The position numbers and the translations under genes were made by a program. From Acanthosoma haemorrhoidale (Eukaryota; Arthropoda; Insecta; Hemiptera; Acanthosomatidae), in contig OV884012.1 in the NCBI GenBank assembly GCA_930367205.1, positions 56,565,239-56,629,238 on the forward strand: a stretch of DNA of 64,000 bases. The letters run 5' to 3'. The notes beneath the pieces are model-generated. The model was given only the letters and a program-made list of their open reading frames with translations, made no database searches and was not told where the DNA came from. This document shows, piece after piece, positions 12,950 to 24,156 of this stretch. Numbering within the stretch: position 1 is the stretch's first letter; every line of letters begins with the position of its first letter.

Positions 12950-15304
12950 TTTAATTTTTTTAGTTAATCCGCCTTTTATTAATAGGCGGATAGCCGATTT
13001 ATTATTTTTTATGTCTATTTGCATTACTTTATATTAAGTAATCTCAGGTTTAGTAATGGTAATTTATTTAAAAAAATAATTTAAAAACGAAAAGTTTGGG
13101 AAAAATATTACAACTATAAATAATTTATATTATAAAACTTGTTGTAGGTTATTCTTGAAAACAACTTTTCTGCCCAGAATGTGTATTTACAATTACAAGC
13201 GCTTTCTTGGCATTAACGCTGCCATTACAAAGGGCTTATCATATATAATAAACGTATAAAGCATATTATGCTAAGCATGTGATATTTATATATAATTAGT
13301 TGAAATCTAAACCAAATACTTTGTCAATGAAATGCCTAACGATTTCATTTATATGTTAGTTATAAATTATAAAGGCTTTTCTAAATTTATACATTGGTGA
13401 TCTAATAAATGTAATAATAAAACTGCATTTTTCTTTGAAATAATTTACTTCTCTAAACAAACTCCTTCTATCTTCCGGGAAGAACGTTTGGAACATAAAT
13501 GTTTTTTATCATTAATTCTTTGAGTAATGTCGATAACAATATAACGAACGATATATCTGGTCCGGTTTTAGTTTCCTGAGCCATTTCATGAGCTATTTTC
13601 TGAGATTTTTGGATTACTATGAACGTGAATACATGATTGGGGGCTAGTTCAAAAACGTCACCTAGTAAATAGTGTAGGAAATAAATTTTTAAAATCTCCA
13701 AAAAAATAAATGATTAATAAGATTTAATTTACGATTAAAATGCTTTTAAGATTTATGGATAAGTTAAAAAATCTTTTAATTTGTGTTTAAATGTCATTAC
13801 TAATATTAGCCTAGATTTTAGCCCAAATAACACTTTTTATGAAATGGGATTTTCAGAATACATCGTTTCTTCCATATCATTGAATTTTGCATGGTTATGC
13901 GGTTTTTATAAGGATAATTTGAAGTAAATCAAGATTTGGTAGGTAAGTTCATGAAAATAACTGGGAAGTGATTCTGGAGGATAGGTTTGACCATGTATTT
14001 TCTTTCGAAAAAAAGGAGCACTAAGTCAAGCTTCACCAAAGAATTGTTTTATGTTAATATCCAAAATATATTTCCTACCTCTTGAAACAGCCTACTCTGT
14101 GAGGAATTCTGTACCGTCCGCTGGAACACTAATACACCACACAATGAGGAAATCTCGAACGACTGCTACACGAGAACACCAGCAGCGTGATATTGGTCGT
14201 TTTGGAACGTGATAATTCGCAATCGCCTGATCACTCTCGGAGGATATCTCGCCCTGCCTGATCACCAAATGGCCGCTAGATACGTACGAATCTATCTCTT
14301 AGAGATCTAAGGTATTATTAATAGATCATTTGAATATTGTTATTATCTTTTCCTCTTTGGCCTTGGGTTACATCAACAGGTCGTCGAGCATTTATGAACT
14401 AACAGTGTCTTCCAAAGGGATTGAGAACTGCTTAATCGGAGTTACCTCTCATTGCCAATAAAACCGGTTCGTCTGCCCCATGAACGAAAACTAGAACTAA
14501 AACTCATTTCCTAAGCAGGAGAGACGAGTTGGGAAACACCCCGGTAGTTTGTAGTCTAGACAAGGAAATAAAAGGGTTACAACACCGTAGTTTCCTAACC
14601 TGCAGTTTCACAAGAAGTTGTCAGGAGTCGTCCACCCTTCAGATGTCTCAGCTCATCCAAGAATATAAGGTTTCTGGGAATCTACAGAAAATTCTATATC
14701 GAATATGAGTGTATTCTTTTTATGGGTCACAAACAAAATATGAAAAAAAAGTCTAGTGACTTGTGCTCAAATACGTAAAAAACTACGAGCATTAAATTTC
14801 TAAAAACTATCTGTAGAAACTTAAATATGAGTTACATGATAATTACATTAAGACAAAGCGTTCCATTTGATAATTTTTTAAAAAGTTATTTGGGAAGTGT
14901 AGTTTTACAGAAGGGTTGGATTCACAATATGATTACTGAGCATAATAAAAAAAAAGGTAAGAACTGTTTTAAGTAACTTTAATTACATAGCGTGAGAGAG
15001 AAGTTGGTTGAGGTTGTAATTTTTCCAGTTAAGATTCCCTACCCCAAGTTGAAAAACCTAAGGTTTCTTCCTAGGTTCCTAAGGTTTTTTTTGAAGTAAA
15101 ACTATAGCCAACTTCAAATATTACCCTGGATGGTTTATTTTTGAATATTATTTGGAACGTCTAATCCATTTCAATAAAGGAAAGATTAATTTACAGTCCA
15201 CACAATACAGTACGCACACAGAACTCATATGGTTAACACATTTAGCATTTATCATTAAAAAAATAGTACTTTGCTAATAATAAACATCAGAAACGTAGAC
15301 AAAA
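12950..15304. other. AT-rich DNA, no gene seen
   Basis: Nothing recognisable. A minus-strand frame at 13468-13701 (77 codons) has no motif. The moderately GC-richer part at about 14100-14680 contains many stops in every frame and no RT, transposase or tRNA-like signature that I can see. Confidence 0.6.
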
Positions 15305-15366
15305 GGTGGTAGAGCGAACCACTGGATATTTGGGAGGTCCAAGGTTCGACCCCCGACCCAGCCACC
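15305..15366 (+). repeat. tRNA-like pol III module (SINE head or tRNA relic)
   Basis: An A-box-like tggtagagcg (15307-15316) is followed by a perfect B box, ggttcgaccccc (15343-15354), then an acceptor-like cccagccacc (15357-15366) and a T-rich stretch. The first bases ggtgg can pair with the terminal ccacc. The acceptor and D-arm 5' half of a full tRNA are missing and only two of five T-stem pairs hold, so this is not a functional tRNA gene. Spacing of the boxes fits the head of a tRNA-derived SINE or a decayed tRNA copy. Confidence 0.5.
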
Positions 15367-17465
15367 TTATTTTTTCTTGTGATAATAATCATTAATACTC
15401 GTAGGTTCAACACCACAACTAATTTTGAAAACATCATGCTTAAAATTCGACACATACCTAGACGGACAGTCAATTATAAAATAAGTAAGATAGAATAATA
15501 AGTAATATGTGCTAGACTGTAGACTAGAAATGCCGTCAATAAGTATACTATTTTACTAATTATTAAGAAAAGGGGTCAAAATGGGAACGGAATGCTCCCT
15601 AGATAATAGATGAGAATGAAACGCATTTGAACTGCCAACTTAATTCAGATCGCGTCACATTTTACAAATAGGATACGGTTTGGAAGAGCGTCACGTATTG
15701 TATGGGATTTTGCCAAAATGGCGTGTTTGAAGAACTAAATGTCTCATCGTGGTTTTAGGAACTAGTCCACAATCATATGTAGTACAGATGTGTAGAGAGA
15801 TCAAGAGATGATCTTTAGAAAAGTGGATTCAAAGGGATTATCCTGTGCAAGCCGGCACCAAAAAAATAACAGACCTTATTCAAATGAATTTTATGTACAC
15901 TCTGTACCTAAATTAATTACTACGTACCTTTTTTATTTGGTCATAAGGCCCATAAAAATTCTAGTCATTATTGGAATTGCCAGTTATCTGCTTATTAAAG
16001 AAATTTCTTGCTATCTGCAGGTTTTCGCTCTACTGAGATTAGAAAATATTGAGTTTTTTTCCTTAATCCTCTAATAAAAAACTTATTGTACACAGCCTAA
16101 AATGGAAAATTCTAGTCAAAGAAAAAACCTTTTTCTTCTTAGAAATTTTAAGTCACCTTTTGGGTACGGCTCTGCGCTGACTCTCTCCCTCTTATCTCTC
16201 TGCTGTAATGGAAAGAAGTTTCGAAAGGTCTAAGTGGGGGTATCCTCGCTCATATAACACTTTTATGTCTTTTCTCCTTACAGCAACACTCTCTACTGCG
16301 GGAAAACACCAGGTGTTAAAAAACATATCTCCCAGAACACGATTAACTTGAATTTTTTTTATGTGTAAATTACAAATTTTGTTATTCTGATTGTTTCTAA
16401 ATAGAGTAATTGACAAGTATTGTTATTGATATCCCTAGGGCCATCGCCGTGTACCTTCAATTATGTTACGTAGTCTCATTCTAAATTAAACATGTAAATT
16501 CTCCGACATACGTGTAGGGGCGACAATTTACATACTTGAGCTAAAAGTGTTTTGAACTGTCTGCGTTTATCTTCTGATATGGGAGTTAGTGACAGCTTCA
16601 ACCCCCAGAGATGTTAGATGTAAGTGAAATTGTAAATTTATGCTGAACAGGATAATCCTGTTTCACCTACTCCACGCCATTAAGCAAGGATCATTCTGTA
16701 TGGAATAGAATAAATTTGCCACCAATTTAAATCTCTCATCTCCTCCCTTCAGCTGGAGTACACGAGGGATTTAAGCCCAATAAATTAAATTAGCGAAATA
16801 TTAGTCGGCTAATTCTTTGGTTAGAGTCAAAGTAACACTTTTAATCATACATCACTGTCAAAGGCTTTGGACGAATAAATTTGGAAAGCGTATCTTTCAA
16901 TAGGAAAAATCAAGCGAATCCAATGATTTTTTTTCAGGGGGGCGGGTCGAATTAGTTACAATTTGATTTGGTTACATATTCTGGTCCAGAAATAACCGTG
17001 GAAGAGAAGTCAAAAGGATATCGAGGCTAATTTATCGGATTTGACTTTTGCCAGAAAAGTAGAAAATAAAGAGGAAGTTGACTTAGGTGACGCGAATCCT
17101 CCCTTTTAATCCAGTTTCCAGGTCAATCTAAAGGAAAAAAGTCCTTTGAATGACGTACATCTCTTGGCAGCCGTCCCTCTCTCAGCTCCAGTCTTCACGG
17201 ATTAACTACCGTTAAAGATGAATGTTGTGTTGAAAACTGAAATAATTTTTATTTAGTGTAACTTTTATAATGGTAAGTATTTGTTTGAAAAAGATAATTT
17301 GACGCCACCAATAAATGTAGTAAATAAAAATTTAATGGGACGCTAAAGGTACAACTGCGAACCATCTTAAACATCTTTAAGCCATCAAGCAAAACATCCA
17401 ATAAATAACAATCAAGCCTCTTTGTGAAAATTGGTTTATTTTGGAACAAATGTTTTAATGTCAAA
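15367..17465. other. AT-rich DNA, no gene seen
   Basis: No recognisable gene or repeat. Open frames at 15808-16074 (88 codons, plus) and 16192-16416 (74 codons, minus) lack recognisable motifs. Their residues look like translated AT-rich DNA rather than a protein family. Confidence 0.6.
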
Positions 17466-17534
17466 ATTCTGTAAATTACTTATTTCCCAATAAGGTAGAT
17501 TGTATTATAAAAAAAAAAAAAAAAGATTCTGTAA
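17466..17534 (+). mobile_element. 51-bp Jockey 3'-end insertion with target-site duplication
   Basis: ATTCTGTAA occurs at 17466-17474 and again at 17526-17534. Between them are 51 bases: about 36 bases matching the 3' terminus of the Jockey family (cttatttcccaataagg, then agattgtattata) followed by an A tail of about 16. The same terminus ends the copies at 20.09 and 51.90 kb and, in reverse, those at 30.7, 31.4, 37.2 and 47.6 kb. This is an extremely 5'-truncated but otherwise regular target-primed insertion. It carries no coding sequence. Confidence 0.85.
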
Positions 17535-19229
17535 TAATAGCACACTAGAACCCCCACAAATGATTCGTATTAATTAAAAACAGGATATTGAGATCTTTAA
17601 TTTGATAATCTACTGAGTATGATTGGAACATTACAATTAATCAATAATAATTGATTAATGGTTCTTCTATTTTCTTTGGTGCCGATTCTAATATTTGAAT
17701 GTTAGCGGCATCAAATTGAAATAGTGTTCAATATACGTCACATACGGGTTGTGCTTAAGTCGCCACACGATTTTAATTGATCCCAGTTAGAGTGGTCATA
17801 AATGAATAAGTTGACTGAACCTAAAACAGCTTTAAAGAGTGCAAGTACGTAAGCTTGGCCAACATATGTGAGGTATGGTGTCTGTGCCGCGGACCTTTAT
17901 ATCCACTTAAGGATTCTCTCAAGGGCGAAATGCTCTCGGGTGGATACTGACATGATTAGGCCTACTGACTTTACAAAGAATAGAAACCAAAGAGGATGTT
18001 TTTTTCTAATTTCAAAGGCTTAGTAAGAAAGGAAAGTTGGTTATGCAGATTTTTCGTTGCTAATACGGCGTTTGTGGGTGAAGGCAAGACTTTTCGACAA
18101 AGGGACATTATTCATGTGGGAAGGTTCAAGGGAGAGTAAGCTCTTTGTTCACTCATTCACGGTGACCGTTAACATATAAAAAGCATGATTAGGGGCCTAA
18201 TGAAGTTTTTTGGACGCCTTGCATGTTTTATTTACAGTTTTTAGCATTACTGAATGCGTGTCAAATTACAGCTAAATACGTTAGCGTTTGATCGACGTTG
18301 CAATAAAATTTTATTGAATCATAAATTAACATATAATGAGGTGGACCTTGTTGGTTGAATGACCTTAATTAAAGCAATAAAACTGTTACTGTCTAGTTTA
18401 TTTTTTTATGGAACATACCAACTTTTTGTCCTGGCTCTTATTGAAACTTATTTTTGTGATCATTGCTTTCAGTTTTGAGTTTATTAATACATTCAAAATG
18501 CTTATTTCACCACACCTCCTAATATTCCAACATAACTGAACAAGATTAAAATTAAACAACTGAAAGTATTAACAAAATAGAATAAAACAAGAAAGAAGGT
18601 AGGCACCATATTCTACCTCGTTCATTAATTTATTTCATAAATTTACTTTTGAAAAAGGTTTTCAAGAGAAATGCATTTCAATCGGCTGATAGTATCTGTA
18701 GATACTGATTGCTCATGAATCGACTAAGTAGGTCAGGAATGTCATCTTTACAACTAGGGAGGAATGTGTCATCCGTTTTTATTACTGTCAGTGAACAAAT
18801 AAACAAGATGCCTTGGACAGTATTCCGTCTTTGGACTGTAGTTTGTTTTTTTCAAAACAAAAATATTTATTCTTCAGGAGTGGGACATTTTAACAAAAAT
18901 GGCTTAGTGTGATTTTGTTCCGGTCAAGAGTAACTGACCATTTTGAGTAGACTTTAAACCCAAACACTTAATAAAATTATTGTTAAGCTACCAAATTTTA
19001 ACAGGAAACCTTCACTAATGTACATAAACACTAATTTATTTTAATAGCTATAAGGTATTTGTGATAATAGAGTCAATGAAAATAATGAACAAATACACAT
19101 TGACTAATCCTGTGCTATCCAATATCTGATAAAAACTCCCTTCTGTGGACTCCGACATTTATTTCAACCTTTTTCCATCCTAGCTTTTTTGTTTGCGCCC
19201 TTAAATAAATTGGAACTTCGTTCCTAGAT
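17535..19229. other. AT-rich DNA, one weak exon candidate
   Basis: No recognisable repeat. A weak minus-strand exon candidate at 18678-18784 is listed separately. The 67-codon plus frame at 18709-18912 overlaps it and has no motif. Confidence 0.55.
18678..18784 (-). other. weak candidate terminal exon
   Basis: On the minus strand a pyrimidine-rich stretch ending in CAG (tttgttcactgacag) immediately precedes a frame that stays open for 34 codons to a TGA at 18680-18678. It reads DDTFLPSCKDDIPDLLSRF near its start. The acceptor looks good and the composition is protein-like, but I recognise no family, no partner exon and no polyadenylation signal at the expected distance. Chance is quite possible. 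Confidence 0.15.
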
Positions 19230-20090
19230 TTTCGTTTTCTGCATTTATCCCATACTTTCACACCTCACCTTTCTCATCAAAAGCATACTCATAGCACAAC
19301 TGTTAAAGATACCCTCACTTCACCTCTACCTCTCTCACTTCCACCAAAAGCCGTTAACACCTTTGAGCTCAAATACCTTCTGAAAAACTTACCTTACCGA
19401 CAATCCTCCTTACCCTTAACCTTACTCCTAAAATTCTCAATTAACTTCCTGCTAAAGCCATGGTCTTCCTAATCTACATATATAATTGCATTATCCGAAC
19501 GACGCACTTTCCTCTCCTCTGGAAACATTCCATTATCGTCCTATTCGCCAAACCCGATAAACCACCCAATGATGCCTCACCTTACCGTCCAATTAGCCTA
19601 ATCCCTATCCTCTCAAAAATATTTGAAAAGATCCTATTAAAACGTCTACTTCCAATTGTTGAATCCAAAAACCTTTTTCCTATTCACCAGTTTCCGTCAA
19701 CGACATTCCACAGGGCAGTGGCCTCGTGGCCTGCTATAAATGCGTGTCAGTGGGAGTCCTGGCAATGGCCAGTTTCTCCAATCATGTCCTGAGCGTATGT
19801 GGCTCTCGCGCTCTTCGTCAGCCTCCATTGGCTTGTATCCGGTGAGGCGGCTGACGTAGGAACGTGGGGGACTTCCTCCGTAGGACGTAGGACGTAGGAG
19901 TCCGCTTCCTCTTTCGCATGCGAGGGAGGTGACCACCATTTGGATTTGGGAGGCCTCTGGGCTGTTTGTAAATATTGTATGAATGAGCGAGTGAATGATG
20001 AATTGTAAATATGGTACGAATGAGAACATTTATCTCAAATACTTATTGCCTAATAAGGCAGATTGTAATTTTATTATAATAAAGTTGTTT
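19230..20090 (+). mobile_element. Jockey-type non-LTR retrotransposon, internally deleted copy
   Basis: Plus-strand relative of the 50.0-51.9 kb copy. The upstream part (19230-19710) encodes the N-terminal part of the RT domain: LLWKHSIIVLFAKPDKPP, then SPYRPISLIPILSKIFEKIL, typical of RT motifs 1-2 in Jockey elements. At about 19711-19714 the sequence jumps from the HST motif after RT motif 2 straight to the last codons of ORF2 (ggcagtggcctcgtg). It then continues through a complete family 3' UTR to the 3' end near 20090. About 857 bp present in the longer copy, including catalytic motifs A, B and C, are missing. It cannot make an active RT. The 5' limit is approximate. Confidence 0.85.
19460..19710 (+). 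pseudogene. RT N-terminal fragment of deleted Jockey copy
   Basis: An 80-codon block of ORF2 running from the AIFLIYIYN-like segment through SPYRPISLIPILSKIFEKIL to LKRLLPIVESKNLFP. It is the fingers region of a Jockey RT and contains no catalytic aspartates. The frame runs on past the deletion junction into translated 3' UTR, so the last 30 codons before the stop at 19792 are not real protein. Upstream frames (19230-19450) still show ORF2 similarity but carry stops. Confidence 0.8.
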
Positions 20091-22903
20091 ATCTATCAAG
20101 ATTTTCGTTTAGGCAATTACTTTTTTGTTAAATTGAAGGGGGTTTCCTTTATAGAGAAGGCAGTAAGTATCTTTTCAGGGAAATTCATTCAACCATATAA
20201 TTTGACATTTTTCTTGTCCAAGCGAAATTTTAATATCGAGGTTATTCGTTTTATATGTCATTCGTTAAATTTTTTTCCTGATCATACAGAATCGATCCAA
20301 CTACAACTAACGGTATGATTGAACTGTCCCGTAACTAACACACTGAATGATCTGAACCAATTGTGAATAAATGCCTATAACCATTAAGTAAAAGACAGGT
20401 GCAAGGATACATCAATATTTTTAAGTCATGTTGGAGACCATTTTATTTACGTATTTTATCCGTGCAAAAACTTTCCATACGAGTTGTTTTGAAGCAAACA
20501 TATATTTCACTTTTATGTATACCTAATATTTGTGTCTACCTCCTTAACATAGAACTAAATAAATTGACTGAGCTTAGATTACAGCTTGCTTGGGCTCGAA
20601 AACGATTACGTTCAATTCTCAGTTGAGAGATCTAATATGTCAAATAAGTTCCTAGGAATGGGGAGAAAGGGTTCGTAATATATTATCCCACATTTTCTTT
20701 CATTGGATGTAGAGGACCTTTAGCTATTAGGCCACTAAAAGCTGTACATAAGGTATTGATAAAGTTCAGAAATAACGCAATTGAATCAAAACATTATTCA
20801 AAGTGAGTAAATAATTACTTGTTCAATAGTACGAAAGAGGATTCAACTCAGTATGAGAATAAGGTGTTATAATTTTCTTAAGGGGAATCAAATACCTCTC
20901 AGCCTTTTAGCAAAGAAGGTTCTTTGGCAGCATCGTGAACCCATGTTCTCACATATGTCTCTCCTGATGTTTGTCTCACATCGTGGGAACGTAAAGACTC
21001 GTCATTGCTCGAGGAGATTCGGGGTCTCCTCGAAAAACCGATTGGTAAACTTATTAAGCTTACAGAACCTGAGCTTACATGAATTTCTTTCAATATATGA
21101 AATGTGAAAAATATTAACTGCTTTTCAAAAATAATTCTGTAATCTTACCCTTGATGTTGGATATTACTTAATATGAGTCATGATATGATATGACATGACA
21201 GGATATGAGTAACAGAAAATAACGATAGTGGGCATTTTTAATATTTTGATGAAATTCAAACTACCATGGTAGGGAAAACAATCAAATACTATGGCATTTC
21301 CCATCCGTGGTTCATTAATTGCAAAAATAGACACTTGAGCTACGTACTGTACGGTTAGTTTACTGCGGTGTGATGAGAAAAAATAATAATTATAAAAATA
21401 GTTAATAGAGTTTCTATGAGGAAAATGCTTAAGGAAATGAGGACAAATAGATTAATTTCCATGATAATACCGTGTTGCTTTAAATAGTATAAGAACCTAT
21501 AATGAATTTTACTCGATTTGATGATGACGATTAAAATACTAATAATAGTAAAATCAATAAGAATGAACGTTTATTAAAATATAAACTCGTAATATAAAAT
21601 GATAAAACCGTTTTTCATAATGCTGGAGTGTTATTCATATTTTTCAAAATGAAAGAACTCCAGATTGAAACTGGGACACAAAAATAAATAAAGAGGAACA
21701 ATTATTTTACCATTAGGTAGATAGCCCAAATATTACAATGTATATCTGATGAATTCCCACAAAACTTGTGATTTTACAATTCAATGTCAGCTTTTATCTA
21801 ATTAATTCATATAGTATAACTGATAAATTCGAAATATAAAAAAAGATTGATGTGAAAACTGTCCTTTTGTATTCGTAAAAAAAAAAATCAAGGATGACGT
21901 TTCATGAAAGCACTCATTTTTATCATAACCATGAAAGTGAAAACTGTATAACTCAAAATTCTCAGGTTGATAAACATTTAAAATTTTTTGAAGATCTTTG
22001 AATTTTTCAAATTTTAACAATATTCACGATTATACTTGGAACATCCAGTGTATATAACTAGTTTGTTTGGATCAATTAAAAAAATCTTTCTATGCTTTTC
22101 AAGCCACTTGTGCTGTGAAGTTAATAATAACCTGAAGTCGTTTTTTTTCGGCAACGAACATCCATTATTTCGTTCTTTTTAATGTGGGAAGAGGTCATTG
22201 TAGTTTAAAGCTTTCAACAATAAATGTAAATCATATTCAGGCCTAACTAATAATAATATTATTTTTCAATTTTCTAACATAAAAAACATATCAATTTAAA
22301 ATTTCAGTTGGATTAAATCGTAGGTATGAACATTGAAGCAATGCCGACAGAGGAGCACAATCGATAAACTGTACACAATATAGTGTTGCCTCGTTGCCGT
22401 TTCAGCCAATTCTCCAGGTACAACTACCACATTAACCATTCATTTCATTAACCATTACCACATTAACACCTCGTCAAGAGGCAGTGGCTGGCAAGGTAAT
22501 TGGTTGGAACACCACCCAATCAAATGCGCGACCACTGCGTCAATTTACTTCATTAATTGAAGGTTAATTGGGACATTGATAGGGCCATTTCCATTATGAC
22601 CATCCGCAAACGTAGGGCACCTAACGCGCCTGCTACTCCGCAGAAACAAAATCCCCTGCCATTTAGATCGGGCCGCCACGCGCGAGGGTGAGTGCGACAT
22701 AGTTGCTCCTCTGCCAAGATATCCTCACTCCGAGTATTTTTAAACATTCAAAGGGTTTTATTATATCAGATGCTACGTCACAATGGCTCTGAATACTATT
22801 CTCAAAGCATGCTCTTAAGTTTAATTCACTTGTAATAATGAAGGGTCTAATAAGCTTGCTATATCATTTGATATTCTTTACTGTAATTGACAAAAAACAA
22901 GTA
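20091..22903. other. AT-rich DNA, no gene seen
   Basis: Nothing recognisable. The plus frames at 19995-20318 and 20399-20626 have no motif. A short local duplication of a ccacattaaccatt unit lies at about 22425-22470. A GC-richer patch follows at about 22490-22740, with no identifiable content. Confidence 0.6.
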
Positions 22904-23600
22904 CAATCAAACCTCTGAATATCGAACCTTGAACTTTTATTAGAAAAAAATATTCCGTATATCGAAAAAAATTTCTATTTACCGAATAAAAAGTCATGTT
23001 TAAAAAAATATAAAATGTAATTGTCATCAAAAAGGGCCCTTTGCTTAGGTTCATAAGAATGGGTAATAATTAATTAAGAAAAAAAAATGTTTTACAAAGA
23101 AATGAAAAGTTTTGGAGGAGATTGAAAACGATTTAAATCCTTAAAGTTTGCCAACATCGATGAAGCGGTATTGAAATGGGCGAAAATGATACGAGATAAG
23201 AACATACTGTTGTCACGACCGTGTTTGCCCGATAAAACTTTTAGTTTAAAAACGATAAATGTTTTTAAGGAAAAAATAGTAAGATACGAAACACGGTTGT
23301 CATTTGTGCGAATATGACAGATAAGAAGAAATTAAAGCTTCCTGTAATAGGAAAAAGTCAATAAACGAGTTGTTTCAAAGGCGTGAAATCACCTGAGACT
23401 GAGTACGATTTTAACAAAAATAGGATAACTGGAGAATTTTTGGAGGAGTGGCTAACTAACTTGGATAAAAAGAAGATAAACAAAAAAAGTGCTTCTTTTT
23501 GTGGACAAGTGCCCGGCCTCTCCTGGTTGAACAAAAATTAACTGATGTTAAGCTTGTTTAATTCCCACCAAGTTTTTTTCTAATTTGTTTTCCTCTGATT
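22904..23600 (+). mobile_element. Tigger/pogo-like (Tc1-mariner superfamily) transposon relic
   Basis: The left end reads caatcaaacctctgaatatc at 22904, directly after a TA dinucleotide. It resembles the CAGT-AACCTC terminal repeats of Tigger-type elements that insert at TA. A broken transposase follows from 23135. No matching right inverted repeat was found downstream, so the right end is lost, too diverged, or beyond my reading; 23600 is where transposase similarity fades. The family assignment rests on the transposase segments listed separately. Confidence 0.72.
23135..23560 (+). pseudogene. Tigger-like (CENP-B/DDE) transposase, broken
   Basis: Three pieces in shifted frames. (1) 23135-23317: KSLKFANIDEAVLKWAKMIR, then DKNILLSRP, matching the CENPB-type DNA-binding helix-turn-helix (…ALLKWF…R…NIPVSGP…). 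(2) 23314-23361: MTDKKKLKLPVIGKSQ, matching the KLKPLVIGKS segment of the DDE core. (3) 23371-23541: CFKGVKSPETEYDFNKNRI, then FLEEWLTNLDKKKINKK, matching the conserved block before the second catalytic Asp. A frameshift in the A7 run (23482-23488) moves the next motif to another frame at 23489-23530: VLLFVDKCPASPG, equivalent to LLFVDNCPAHP, so the Asp is kept and N and H are changed. The first DDE block and C-terminus are missing. Confidence 0.82.
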
Positions 23601-24097
23601 GTTTTTAATTACTACGGCTATTTTTAATTATTAAAGTCAATTATTTTTATCAATGCTAAGCAATAACTTGAAACGGTACCGCCATGGCTTTCGGAGATTA
23701 TTATTTAAAAACATTTCGTCGCCAAATAAGGCTATTGGTTGTTCCATTACTAGTATGCGATACCATTTGCAAATATGGGTGGAATCGAAAATATACAATT
23801 GAACGTTTGATCTTGTTTCCTAAAACTGTTTACACAATACGCCCGATATTTAAAAAGCCATTAAACTGGCGCAGTTTCAGTTATGTTGGCAGATCAATCC
23901 CTAAAAATTCTTATTTATTCTAAATATTTCAAATACTGCTGGTTCAACGCTCTTATCGAACGATCATGCAGTGTTAAGTCTAGCTCGTTATTGCAAATGA
24001 AAGATAAATGCATTGTTCGTTCAGGGTTCAGCTATCAAGTTCACACACTCGTAAAAAAATTATTATTAATTATTAGCGAAAGCCAAACGATTTTAAC

Positions 24098-24156
24098 AGG
24101 GCGTGACTTGAACCTTGAAAATCTCTGGCAGGGTTCTACATCTGAGCTAACCGTGA
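24098..24156 (-). repeat. tRNA-like pol III module, minus strand
   Basis: On the minus strand ggttagctcagatgtaga (24152-24135) matches an A box and D arm, and aaggttcaagtcacgccc lies at the B-box position about 30 bases later. This is the spacing of a tRNA gene or tRNA-derived SINE. A normal anticodon arm cannot be drawn and the acceptor stem is not convincing, so it is a relic rather than a working tRNA. Confidence 0.42.

Noticed and set aside
19697..20029. 110-codon minus-strand open frame
   Set aside because: Antisense to the Jockey 3' UTR; the same shadow recurs at 51651-51848.
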